This document shows, in pieces, positions 27,042-38,771 of a stretch of 64,000 nt of DNA. The stretch spans positions 1-64,000 of the forward strand of contig CAVPCY010000014.1 in the NCBI GenBank assembly GCA_963702525.1, written 5' to 3'. This DNA is from CAVPCY01 sp963702525 (lineage in GTDB: Bacteria; Actinomycetota; Coriobacteriia; Anaerosomatales; PHET01). Position 1 is the first letter of the stretch. Each line of letters begins with the position of its first letter. The notes beneath the pieces were generated by a model that had not been told where the DNA came from, made no database searches, and saw only the letters and a list, made by a program, of their open reading frames with translations. Made by a program: the position numbers and the translations under genes.

Positions 27042-28042
27042 ATGGACGCGAGGTACGTGAAGGAGCTGGCGGAGGGGTCCCGAGTCGATGCCAAGCTCGC
27101 CCTTAGGGCGAAGGAACTCAGGACGGCCCGGACGGGCGACGCGTACCTGATGCTCGAGCTATCCGACCGCACCGGATCGATTCCCGGTGTGCTGTTCCGG
27201 CCGTCTCGCGCGGCGATGGACGTACCGGTCGGATCCGTCGTAGCCGTCGAGGGCTCGGTGACCAGCTACCGAGGCGCGCGTCGGATCACGGTTGACCTCG
27301 ATGGTGCCTGCCGGAGAGTGGGATGTGGCCGACCTCATGACGCGGAGCCCGCGTACCACCGACGAACTCGTCGCGGAGTTCACCAAGCTAGCCGCGTCCG
27401 TGGGAGACCGGGGTCTGAAGGCACTGCTTCGCGCGGTCTTCCGCGACAAGGCCCTCTTCGAGCGTTTCTCGCAGTGTCCCGGGTCGCAGTCGTATCACCA
27501 CGCGTATCTGGGCGGGTTGATGGAGCACACCGTTGCGGTTGCAGCGACACTGCGCCGCCGTCTCGGAGAGCTACGACGGAGTCAACCGGGACCTTCTGGT
27601 GACGGCCGCCCTGCTTCACGACGTCGGCAAGGTCGACGAGCTGACCTTCGACACGTTCATCGGCTACACCGACGAGGGCAGGTTGATCGGGCATGTTGTG
27701 CTCGGCGCACGCCGCGTGCACGCGGCCGCCGCGAAGACGGGGGTGGATTCGGCCCTGCTGACGCGGTTGGAGCACGCCATGCTCTCCCACCATGGTGAGC
27801 TCGAGTGGGGTTCTCCGAAGCGCCCGTCCACGATAGAGGCGTTGCTGCTGCACCACGCGGACAACCTGGATGCCAAGGCGGCCGGATTCGCCCAGGCGCT
27901 CTCAGGCGCCGCACTCGCCCAAGAACCGTGGACCGATTCGGCCAACCTCTTCAGGCGTCCGCTCTACGCTCCTCGCCCGCTTGAGGACGACCGGCCGTTC
28001 CCCGCCGAGGAGGACGCCCAGCACTTCCGCCTCATCGCCTGA
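27042..28042 (+). CDS. YhaM-type 3'-5' exoribonuclease (OB-fold + HD domain), frameshifted
   Basis: About 333 residues. ATG at 27042 follows GGAGGTG. The N-terminal OB-fold reads LALRAKELRTARTGDAYLML and GVLFRPSRAAMDVPVGSVVA; the C-terminal HD domain has SYHHAYLGGLMEHTVAVAAT and the metal motif LLHDVGKVDEL, with LEHAMLSHHGELEWGSPK near the end. The order OB then HD, and the wording of these motifs, match YhaM/CbfI exonucleases that degrade RNA and single-stranded DNA. Breaks lie near 27300 and 27565. Confidence 0.85.
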
Positions 28043-28151
28043 GTCCTCTGCGCCGTGTGGCGAGACCCCGCCCACGGGTATCGTCTAGAATCGGCGGTGC
28101 GCCATCAGCGCGTTCCAAGAGAACGAGCCTCACACTCAAGGAGGAGCATCA

Positions 28152-28950
28152 ATGGCTGAGCTTCCCAGCGTCGAGATCGGTGTCTTCGGGGGCAGCGGCT
28201 TCTACGAGCTGCTCGACAACCCCAAGGAGTACCGGGTCAACACGCCGTTCGGCGCACCGTCATCGCCGGTCATGGTGGGCGAGATAGGCGGGCGCACGGT
28301 GGCGTTCCTTCCGCGACATGGCAAGGAGCACCAACTGCCGCCGCACATGATCAACTTCAGGGCGAACGTATGGGCGATGAAGGAGCTGGGCGTTAGCCGC
28401 ATCATCGGCCCGAACGCGTGCGGTTCGCTTCAGAAGCACGTCGAGCCCGGCCACTTCGTCATCTGCGATCAGTTCGTCGACCGCACCAGCGGGCGAAAGG
28501 ACACGTTCTACGACGGCCCGATCACCACCCACGTCTCCTCGGCGGATCCCTACTGCCCCACGATGCGCCAGGTCGGCCATCGACACGGCCGGTGGACTCG
28601 GGATCACGGCGCACCCCTCAGGGACCGTCGTGGTGATCCAAGGGCCGAGATTCGGCACGCGCGCCGAGTCGAAGTGGTTCGCCTCCCAGGGCTGGGAGGT
28701 CATCAACATGACCCAGTACCCCGAGTGCTATCTCGCTCGCGAGCTCGAGATCTGCTACGTGAACATATCGCTGATAACCGACTACGATGCCGGTATGGAG
28801 GGGGTTCCTCCGGTCAGCAACGAAGAGGTCATCCGTGTGTTCAACGAGAACAACAGCAAGGTCAAGGACCTGATCTACGGAATCATCCCCAAGCTGCCGA
28901 CCGAGCGCTCCTGCGTGTGTGCCTCAGCGCTGCAGGGCGCGGAGTTCTAG
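28152..28950 (+). CDS. mtnP: S-methyl-5'-thioadenosine phosphorylase, frameshifted
   Basis: Phosphorolysis of methylthioadenosine to adenine and methylthioribose-1-phosphate in methionine and purine salvage. About 266 residues. ATG at 28152 after AAGGAGGAG. Motifs: GVFGGSGFYELLDNP, FLPRHGKEHQLPPHMINFRA, PNACGSLQ, VVIQGPRFGTRAESKWF and INMTQYPECYLARELE, with the substrate loop ITDYDAGME. The His and Pro in PRHG and the NMT/PE motif favour MTA phosphorylase, though some of these enzymes act on inosine or guanosine. A single indel falls near 28578. Confidence 0.85.
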
Positions 28951-28962
28951 TCGAGGCACCAA

Positions 28963-28993
28963 GGGCGGGCGCCTTCACTTGAGGCGCCCGCCC
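28963..28993 (+). terminator. hairpin after mtnP
   Basis: Perfect 12-base stem GGGCGGGCGCCT (28963-28974) and AGGCGCCCGCCC (28982-28993), loop TCACTTG. There is no T run, so it may be a weak terminator or mRNA stabiliser. Confidence 0.6.
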
Positions 28994-29011
28994 ATCAGAG
29001 AGGGCGGCCAC

Positions 29012-30146
29012 TTGTTCGACGTTCCTTCGCTTCGCATCGGCAAGGTCTTCGGGATTCCCGTGGAGGTCAACGCGAGTTGGCTCGTCATCTTCGGGCTGGT
29101 CGCCTTCTCTCTTGCTCGCAGCTACTTCCCCTCGATCCCGCAGGCGAACGGCGCCCCCGTGTGGCTGACGGTGCTGGTGGCATGCGTGACCACGCTGCTG
29201 TTCTTCCTGTCCGTCTTGGCTCACGAGCTCAGCCATTCGCTCGTCGTCAAGGCGGAGGGCGGGAACGTCGACCGGATCACGCTGTTCATCTTCGGCGGCG
29301 TCGCGCAGATGGACGACGAGCCCCGCTCACCCGGTCGCGAGTTCCTCATGGCTGCCGCAGGGCCGGGCATGAGCCTGGTCCTGGCGTTGTTGTGTTTCGT
29401 GGCCTTCGTCGCCGCCGTCGCCGCCCGGACTGAGTGGTGGGTGTGGGCTCCGCTCCGCTACCTCTCGGCGATCAACCTCGCCGTGGGTCTGTTCAACCTG
29501 CTGCCAGGCTTCCCGCTCGATGGAGGACAGGGTGCTCCGCTCGGTGCTGTGGGCGATCACGGGCGACGTGCTCAAGGCAACGCGATGGGCGTGCGCGGTG
29601 GGCCAGCTCATCGGGTGGGCGATGGTGGCGTGGGCCGTGCTGGGCGTGCTGAGCGGACGAGTCGATCTCATCTGGTTCGGTCTGATCGGCTGGTTCATCG
29701 CCTCGCTGGCCGGCCAGGCGTACCGCCAGCAGGTGGTGCGCTCTCGGCTCGAGGGGGTCAGCGTCGCGCGGGTCATGACCGCCTCTCCCGAGTACGTCGA
29801 TGGCGAGCTCACGCTCGACGATCTCGTGCACCGCTACTTCCTGGGCGCAAGGCACAGCCGGTACCCGGTGATTCACGACGGCTCGATCGTCGGGCTCGTC
29901 ACGCTACCCGACGTCAAGAGCGTCGACCGAACCGACTGGCCCTTCGTGCGGACGGTCGAGGTGACGTCCAGGGATCTGGCGGAGCTCACCGTCTCCGCCG
30001 ATGCTCCCGTGGAGTCGCTCATCCCTCGCTTGGCCAAGGACAAGCCCGGAGCGTTGCTGGTCGTGGGGGAGGGGCGGCTCATCGGCATCGTCACACGTGC
30101 CGACGTTCTTGGGCTCATCGAGGGGGAGCAAGGCGCTCAAGCCTGA
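29012..30146 (+). CDS. site-2 protease (M50B) with CBS domains, frameshifted
   Basis: Intramembrane zinc metalloprotease of about 378 residues. TTG at 29012 gives FDVPSLRIGKVFGIPVEVNA; no ATG lies nearby and GAGAGGGCGG precedes it. Membrane segments flank the zinc motif HELSH (in VLAHELSHSLVV, near 29220) and the second motif NLLPGFPLDGG near 29495, both required for metal binding. After two more membrane segments come a pair of CBS domains (SVARVMTASPEYVDGELTLD and ALLVVGEGRLIGIVTRADVL). This is the layout of the S2P/Rip3-like CBS subgroup that controls anti-sigma factors or stress proteins. A single indel near 29530 follows the LDGG motif. Confidence 0.85.
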
Positions 30147-30185
30147 GCCGCTCGCCGATTGCAGCGAATTGGCAGGCGCAGCTTC

Positions 30186-30214
30186 TTGTGAGCGCTTGTA
30201 ACAGTTGTTACGAT
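30186..30214 (+). promoter_or_regulatory. rex promoter with candidate Rex operator
   Basis: -35 TTGTGA (30186-30191) and -10 TACGAT (30209-30214), 17-base spacer. Between them is the 18-base inverted repeat TTGTAAC-AGTT-GTTACGA (30196-30213), with only one mismatched pair. Rex sites in other bacteria have the same 7-4-7 layout (TTGTGAA or TTGTTAA arms), so this is probably an autoregulatory site. Confidence 0.6.
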
Positions 30215-30262
30215 ACCCAGGGGCAGTTCCTGAATCGTCCGGCAGCGATTCGAGGCATTCTT

Positions 30263-30920
30263 GTGAGGGTCACTCAGACAGGGCATCGCGTTCCTCAGGG
30301 CGTGATCGAGCGGCTTCCGCAGTACTTGAACGTGCTGCTCCACCTGCGCGGAGAGGGCCGTCAGACCGTGTCGTCGGCCAAGCTCTCGGAGCTCTCGGAC
30401 GTCAATGCCGCGCAGATACGCCGCGATCTGGCCTTCTTCGGCTCCTTCGGCAAGCGTGGCGTGGGATACGACATCTCGCTGCTCGATCGACCGCATCCAA
30501 CGCATTCTCGGCTCCGACCATGCGCACCGCATCGCCATCATCGGCGCGGGCAACCTGGGCTCGGCGATCGCAAGCTACGACGGGCTGAGGGACCGCGGAT
30601 TCGTGGTGGCCGCCATCTTCGACAACGATTCTCGGAAGGTGGGCAGCCGCATCGGCGATCTCATCGTGCGCGATGTGAGCGACCTGCCCCGCGTCGTGAA
30701 CGAGCAAGGAATCAAGTTCGGAGTCATCGCAGTCCCTCCCGAGCACGCGCAGTTGGCGGCGAACCAGTTGTGTTCCGCGGGCATCCGCGTCCTGCTCAAC
30801 TACTCGCCCGCGCTTGTGGCCGTTCCGGACTGCGTGACCATCCACAACACCGACCCGGTTCGCGAGCTTCTTCACACGCTGTACTACCTGTCGCGTACAG
30901 AAGCCGTGGTCGGGGCATGA
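30263..30920 (+). CDS. rex: redox-sensing transcriptional repressor Rex, frameshifted
   Basis: Dimeric repressor that senses the NADH/NAD+ ratio and controls fermentation and respiration genes. About 218 residues. GTG at 30263, weakly preceded by GAGG. N-terminal winged helix: VSSAKLSELSDVNAAQIRRD, LAFFGSFGKRGVGYDI. Rossmann domain: IAIIGAGNLGSAIASYDGLR (GxGxxG-type loop) and AAIFDNDSRKVG; the C-terminal swapped helix is DPVRELLHTLYYLSR. One indel falls near 30488, between the two domains. Immediately upstream of tatA. Likely regulates hydrogenase and other redox genes here, which is an inference. Confidence 0.9.
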
Positions 30921-30995
30921 TAGTTGCGGTACCCTAGCTTGCGGTGAATACGCGGCCGACCGGCATCGGCCTGTTCAGACGGAGGTGCATGTTTC

Positions 30996-31223
30996 ATGTG
31001 GCGACCTGGTGGGTGGGAGATCATTGCGATTCTCGTGGTCGTACTCATCCTTTTCGGCCCCAAGCAGCTGCCCAAGCTCGGCAAGATGTTTGGCAAGACG
31101 ATGAAGGACCTCAAGGAGGGCATGGAGGCCAAGGACGAGGACGAGGTCCCCAAGGAGATCACTGAGGCGAAGTCTGACGCCGCGGCCGATGAGGCCAAGA
31201 AGCCCGAGGACTCGGCGGTCTGA
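30996..31223 (+). CDS. tatA: Sec-independent protein translocase subunit TatA
   Basis: 75 residues from ATG at 30996 after GGAGGTG. One N-terminal membrane helix WEIIAILVVVLILFG, the FGPKQLPKLGKMFGK hinge, an amphipathic helix and an acidic tail. This is the normal TatA/E size. Tat exports folded cofactor proteins such as the [NiFe] hydrogenase at the start of the window. TatB/C are not seen here. Confidence 0.9.
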   Translation: MWRPGGWEIIAILVVVLILFGPKQLPKLGKMFGKTMKDLKEGMEAKDEDEVPKEITEAKSDAAADEAKKPEDSAV

Positions 31224-31279
31224 CGCTTCGCGCACGGCGGCGCTGAGCCTCGCTGACTGGCCGAACGTCAACCAACGGG

Positions 31280-31307
31280 TTGTCAGCGCGAGTTCATCGG
31301 CTATACT
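31280..31307 (+). promoter_or_regulatory. greA-lysS promoter
   Basis: TTGTCA (31280-31285) and TATACT (31302-31307), spacer 16 bases, about 100 bases before greA. Confidence 0.6.
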
Positions 31308-31406
31308 TTCGTGGACATTTCGGCGGGCTGCTCCCGTAACCAGGGGCAGCCCGTACGCTACCGACGAGCAGCATCTGCGTCGTCGAGCGACACACAGGAG
31401 CAGTTC

Positions 31407-31883
31407 ATGCACAAGGAGATCGCCCTCACCCCCGAGGGTCAGGCCAAACTGGAGGACGAGCTCCGTCACCTCGAGACGGTTCGCCGTCGTGAGGTGGGCG
31501 AGCGCATCAAGGAAGCCAAGGAGTTTGGCGACATCTCCGAGAACTCCGAGTACGACGACGCCAAGAACGAGCAGGCGTGGGTCGAGAGCCGCATCATCGA
31601 GATCAACCAGATTCTCGCCAACGCGACGATCATCGACACTCCCAAGAGCGCTCCTACCAAGGTCACGCTGGGTTGCCACGTGACCCTCGAAGAGGTCGAC
31701 ACCGGCGACAAGCACGACTACCAGATCGTCGGCTCGGCCGAGGCTGACCCCGCGAAGGGCAAGATCAGCAACGAGTCACCGGTCGGTCAGGCCATCATGG
31801 GTCGCAAGCGCGGCGAGACCGTCCAGGTCACGACGCCTCGCGGCTCGGTTATCGAGTACGTCGTTAAGTCGATCAAGCGCTAG
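31407..31883 (+). CDS. greA: transcription elongation factor GreA
   Basis: Stimulates the RNA polymerase to cleave backtracked RNA. 158 residues, full length. ATG at 31407 follows AGGAGC; further upstream in-frame starts overlap the promoter. N-terminal coiled coil: LTPEGQAKLEDELRHLETVR with the acidic tip GDISENSEYDDAK (the D/E pair that reaches the active site); C-terminal FKBP-like domain: VTLEEVDTGDKHDYQIVGS, then NESPVGQAIMGRKRGETV. The lysS start is 6 bases downstream, so they are one operon. Confidence 0.95.
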   Translation: MHKEIALTPEGQAKLEDELRHLETVRRREVGERIKEAKEFGDISENSEYDDAKNEQAWVESRIIEINQILANATIIDTPKSAPTKVTLGCHVTLEEVDTGDKHDYQIVGSAEADPAKGKISNESPVGQAIMGRKRGETVQVTTPRGSVIEYVVKSIKR

Positions 31884-31888
31884 TCGCC

Positions 31889-33389
31889 ATGTCCGACGAG
31901 CCCACGAGCGGCGCTCCTCTCGAAGACGATCCGTTCGTCGTCCGCCGGGCCAAGCTCGATGCGCTTCGTGCGGCCGGCGTGGAGCCGTTCGTCAACGGCT
32001 TCGAGGTCACCGCTCGCGCCGCCCAACTCGCCGAGCGCTACTCCGATCTCGCCGACGGTGCCGAGACCGACGACGTCGTCACGATAGCCGGCCGGCTCGT
32101 CGCCAGGCGCGACCAAGGCAAGCTGGCGTTCTTGGTTCTGCGCGACGCGACCGGCGAAGTGCAGCTCTTCTGTCGCCTCAACGTGCTCGGCGACGAGGGC
32201 TTCGAGGCGGCCAAGGACCTCGATCTGGGCGACTGGGTGGGGGCGACCGGCAACGTGTTGCGCTCCCGTCGCGGCGAGCTATCGGTCCAGCCCTCCGCAG
32301 TTGACGGCTGCTGTCCAAGTCGCTCTCTCCGCTTCCCGAGAAGTACCACGGGCTCACGGACACCGAGACCCGCTATCGGCAACGCTACGTCGATCTGATC
32401 GCGAACCCCGAGGTCCGCTCGGTGTTCGAGACTCGCTTCAAGATCGTCGCGGCGATCCGGCGCTACATGGAGTCGCAGGGCTATCTCGAAGTCGAGACTC
32501 CGATGCTGCAGCCGATTCCCGGCGGTGCCACCGCGAAGCCCTTCGTCACGCACCACAACGCCCTCGACATGCCGCTCTACCTGCGCATCGCGCCCGAGCT
32601 GTATCTCAAGCGGCTGCTCGTGGGCGGCTTCGAGCGGGTCTACGAGATCAACCGCTCCTTCCGCAACGAGGGCATGTCTCCTCGGCACAATCCCGAGTTC
32701 ACGATGCTCGAGGCGTACAGGCGTTCGGCAACATGGAGTCGATGATGGCGCTCACCGAGGGCATCATCGCGCATGCGGCAGGCGAGGTGCTCGGGACGCT
32801 CGAGATCGAGTATCAGGGCGTCGAGGTGTCGCTTGCTGCGCCATGGCGCCGAGCCACGATGGCCGAGCTCACGAGCGAAGCCGCCGGTACCGAGGTGAGC
32901 GTCCACACGCCACTGGAGGAGCTGCGGGCGCTCTGCGACGAGCATGAGGTTGCCGTCGAGACGTCATGGGGAGCCGGCAAGCTGCTCACCGAGCTGTTCG
33001 AGAAGCTCGTCGAGCACACGCTCGTGCAGCCCACGTTCGTGACGATGTATCCCGCGGAGACCTCGCCGCTCGCGCGCCGCAACGACGCCGACCCCGAACT
33101 CACCGACCGGTTCGAACTCATCATCACGGGCAGGGAGTTCGCCAACGCGTTCTCGGAACTCGTGGACCCGGTCGACCAGCGCGCCCGCTTCGAGGCGCAG
33201 GCCGCGGCCAAGGACGCCGGGGACGACGAGGCGATGTGGGTCGACGAGGACTACCTGCGCGCGCAGGAGTACGGCATGCCGCCGGCAGGTGGCCTCGGAG
33301 TAGGCATCGATCGGCTCGTCATGCTGCTCACCGATTCGGCGTCTATCCGAGACGTGCTTCTCTTCCCGCACATGCGGCCTGAGGCCTGA
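31889..33389 (+). CDS. lysS: lysyl-tRNA synthetase, class II, frameshifted
   Basis: Charges tRNA-Lys. About 500 residues. ATG at 31889. OB-fold anticodon-binding domain: VTIAGRLVARRDQGKLAFLV. Class II motif 1: VRSVFETRFKIVAAIRRYME, motif 2: YEINRSFRNEGMSPRHNPEF, motif 3: GLGVGIDRLVMLLTDS, and the final FPHMRPEA. Breaks lie near 32300 (several bases) and 32722; all motifs are retained. Essential gene, so these are almost certainly sequence errors. No second lysS is in the window. Confidence 0.92.
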
Positions 33390-33585
33390 GCGTCCGCCGC
33401 CTCACGCTAGACGAGCAGGGCTCGGCCTCGGAAATCTGAGTCTCGCGCACTTAGATTCGTGGCACCGCTCTTGCTCAATAGGCATCACTCGCCCGGCGGC
33501 TGTCATGGTCGGCGGGTATACTCCCGATACAAGCTGTAGCCGCTCCGGTGGGCAACGTGGCCGGTTTCCATAGGAAGGGCGCTCC

Positions 33586-36147
<2,562 letters not shown>

Positions 36148-36150
36148 AGG

Positions 36151-37503
36151 GTGGCGGCCAAGACCCGCACCGTCTGGCGGTGTCAGACGTGTGGTGCCGG
36201 TGCTCCGCGCTGGGTAGGCCGATGCGCCGAATGCGGCGAGTTCGGCACCTACGTGGAGGAGATAGAGCGGCCCGCTTCCGGTTCGGGGCGGGCTGTTCGG
36301 GCGTCGGCGACGCCGGTCTCGCTCACCGACGCGGGTGCGCAGGAGGCCCCGAGGCTGCCCACCGGAGTGCCCGAACTCGACCGCGTGCTCGGCGGCGGGC
36401 TTGTCGCGGGCTCACTGGTCTTGCTCGGGGGGGAGCCGGGAATCGGCAAGTCCACGCTGCTGCTCCAGGCTGCCCAGGCGATCGCCGCAGGTGGGGGCGA
36501 GGTGCTCTACGTGTGCGGCGAGGAGTCGCCCCAGCAGGTGGGGATGCGCGCAAGGCGGCTCGGCGCCGACTCCTCGAACGTGGTACTGCTGCCGGAGCTC
36601 GACGTGACCGTGGTCGAGCGGGTCGTTGGCGAGCGCCGCCCTTCGGTGCTCGTGCTCGACTCCATCCAGACTGCGTTCGACCCCGAACTCGCCGGTGCTC
36701 CGGGGAGCGTGGGCCAGGTCCGCGCCTGTACCGCGCGTCTCACGCGCGTCGCCAAGGACCTCGGCGTGACCACGCTGATCGTCGGCCACGTGACCAAGGA
36801 CGGCGCGATCGCCGGGCCACGCGTGCTCGAGCACATGGTCGATGCCGTGCTCTACTTCGAAGGCGACCGTGACCACGCCTTCCGCATAGTACGTGCGGTC
36901 AAGAACCGCTTCGGCTCGGCAAGCGAGATCGGTATCTTCGAGATGACCGAGAAGGGGCTACTCGGCGTGGGTGCCCCATCTGCGACGTTGCTCGCCGAGC
37001 GCACCGAAGCGGTCGCCGGCTCGGTGGTCATGGCCGCGGTCGAGGGCTCCCGGCCGCTGCTCGTAGAGATCCAGGCGCTCGTGACGCCAAGCTACCTTCC
37101 GGCGCCGCGCCGCCTTGCGACGGGTGTCGAGACCGCGCGGCTGCTGCAGGTCGTCGCGGTGCTGGAGCGCCGGTGCGGGCTGTCGTTCGCGGGACAGGAC
37201 GTGCTGGTTTCGGTGGCCGGAGGTCTGCGAATCGCGGAACCCGCCGTGGACCTGCCGCTCGCCATGGCGCTCGCGTCGGCGCTCCGCGACGTTCCTGTGG
37301 GACTCGACGTTGCCGCCTTCGGTGAGGTGGGGCTTACCGGGCACGTGCGGCCGGTGTCCCACGCTGCTGCGAGGCTTCGCGAGGCAGAGCGCTTCGGGCT
37401 CAAGCGGGTTGTCGGCGCCTCGGTGCCCTCGCTGACGGGCGCCGATGCCGGCGCGCTTCTGCCGGTCAAGCTGCTGTCGGACGCGCTTGGTAAGGTGGTG
37501 TAG
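36151..37503 (+). CDS. radA: DNA repair protein RadA
   Basis: RecA-like helicase that branches recombination intermediates. 450 residues. GTG at 36151, 3 bases after the clpC stop. N-terminal zinc finger CQTCGAGAPRWVGRCAECG, Walker A GGEPGIGKSTLLLQ near 36430, the RadA-specific KNRFG motif (VKNRFGSASEIGIFEM near 36900), and the C-terminal Lon-protease-like domain (VLVSVAGGLRIAEPAVDLPL). Sits between clpC and disA as in Bacillus. Confidence 0.96.
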   Translation: MAAKTRTVWRCQTCGAGAPRWVGRCAECGEFGTYVEEIERPASGSGRAVRASATPVSLTDAGAQEAPRLPTGVPELDRVLGGGLVAGSLVLLGGEPGIGKSTLLLQAAQAIAAGGGEVLYVCGEESPQQVGMRARRLGADSSNVVLLPELDVTVVERVVGERRPSVLVLDSIQTAFDPELAGAPGSVGQVRACTARLTRVAKDLGVTTLIVGHVTKDGAIAGPRVLEHMVDAVLYFEGDRDHAFRIVRAVKNRFGSASEIGIFEMTEKGLLGVGAPSATLLAERTEAVAGSVVMAAVEGSRPLLVEIQALVTPSYLPAPRRLATGVETARLLQVVAVLERRCGLSFAGQDVLVSVAGGLRIAEPAVDLPLAMALASALRDVPVGLDVAAFGEVGLTGHVRPVSHAAARLREAERFGLKRVVGASVPSLTGADAGALLPVKLLSDALGKVV

Positions 37504-37577
37504 GCGGGCCCGAGCCAAGCTCGGGGAATGTACTTCGCGTGACTTCAGTTACGTTCAAGCGAGCGCAAGGGGGAACC

Positions 37578-38642
37578 GTGCCGGATCAGCGAAAGCTCCA
37601 GGCAGCATTGGGTGCGGAGCTCAGCAAGGTGGCTCCGGGAACCAAGTTGCGCGAGGGGCTCGACATGGTCATCTCGGCACGGACCGGTGCGCTTCTCGTC
37701 ATCGGCGAGGCCGAGGTGCTCGACGCGATCAGCGACGGCGGATTCGTGATCGACATGCCTTTCACCTCCCAGCGCCTGTTCGAGCTTGCCAAGATGGACG
37801 GGGCGATCCTGCTCGATACCCAGGTGGAGCGGGTGCTCAAGGCGAATGTGCATCTGATCCCGGACCCCACGCTACCCACCGCGGAGACCGGAATGCGGCA
37901 CCGGACGGCCGAGCGTGTAAGCCGGCAGACCAAGGCGCTCGTGGTCGCGATCTCCCAGCGGCGCAACATGGTGAACCTGTACTACGCCGGTCAGCGGATC
38001 ACGCTTGACGACATCGATGTCGTGCTGGCCAAGGCCAACCAGGCTCTGCAGACCCTGCAGAACTACCGCAGCCGCCTCGACGAGATGCTTGAGCGGCTCA
38101 CACTGCTGGAGTTCGAGGATCTCGTCACGCTTGAAGACGTGGACGAGGTCGTCGGCCGATTCGACCTCGTGCGTCGGGTGTCGCGCGAGGTGGGTCGCTA
38201 CATACTCCAGCTCGGCACCGAGGGAAGGCTCGTGCGGATGCAGTCCGACGAGCTCACCGCTGGAGTCGAGGAGCAGTATTCGCTGGTGATTCGCGACTAT
38301 GCGGCCGATGTCTCGGCGAGGCGGGCGGCGGCCGTGAAGGACCGGCTCTCGGCACTGCCGCCCGAGCGGCTTCTCGAGCCCGACGTTGTCGCGCACGAGC
38401 TGGGCCTCAAATCGCCGGAGCACGCCGAGCAGCACTTGCGGCCAAAGGGCTATCGTGCGCTGGCTCAGATACCGATGTTACCCAGTAGCGTGGTCTCTCG
38501 GATCGTGGAGCGCTTCTCCACACTCCCCGAGATCGCGCGCGCATCACTGGCAGACCTCGACGCTGTCGACGGGGTAGGCGAGCGCAGAGCCCGCGCCATC
38601 ATCAGCGGACTTGCGCGGCTGCGCGCTCACGTGTCGGTGTAG
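37578..38642 (+). CDS. disA: DNA integrity scanning protein DisA (c-di-AMP synthase)
   Basis: Makes c-di-AMP and scans DNA for branched structures. About 354 residues. GTG at 37578 after AGGGGG gives PDQRKLQAALGAELSKVAPG; an upstream in-frame GTG at 37539 is less likely. DAC domain: catalytic KMDGAILLD near 37790 and GMRHRTAERVSRQTKALVVA near 37890. Linker coiled coil NYRSRLDEMLERLTLLEFED. C-terminal HhH domain: LPSSVVSRIVERFSTLPEIA and DGVGERRARAIISGLARL. Neighbours radA and the PIN/TRAM gene match the Bacillus order. Confidence 0.95.
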   Translation: MPDQRKLQAALGAELSKVAPGTKLREGLDMVISARTGALLVIGEAEVLDAISDGGFVIDMPFTSQRLFELAKMDGAILLDTQVERVLKANVHLIPDPTLPTAETGMRHRTAERVSRQTKALVVAISQRRNMVNLYYAGQRITLDDIDVVLAKANQALQTLQNYRSRLDEMLERLTLLEFEDLVTLEDVDEVVGRFDLVRRVSREVGRYILQLGTEGRLVRMQSDELTAGVEEQYSLVIRDYAADVSARRAAAVKDRLSALPPERLLEPDVVAHELGLKSPEHAEQHLRPKGYRALAQIPMLPSSVVSRIVERFSTLPEIARASLADLDAVDGVGERRARAIISGLARLRAHVSV

Positions 38643-38771
38643 ACGCGCGCAGCTCAGCCGGACCCGCGAAGGTGAGAGGGCATGCGAGGGAGCAGTTCGA
38701 CTGCACCGGGTCGTCCGGTGCGAGAGGAGGTGAGGGCGAGGCGGACCAGTTGAGCCGCTCACGCCGTCCAC

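Noticed and set aside
33390..33585. CtsR or HspR operator before clpC
   Set aside because: No GGTCAAA tandem repeat or CTTGAGT/ACTCAAG inverted repeat is present; only a -10-like TATACT was found.
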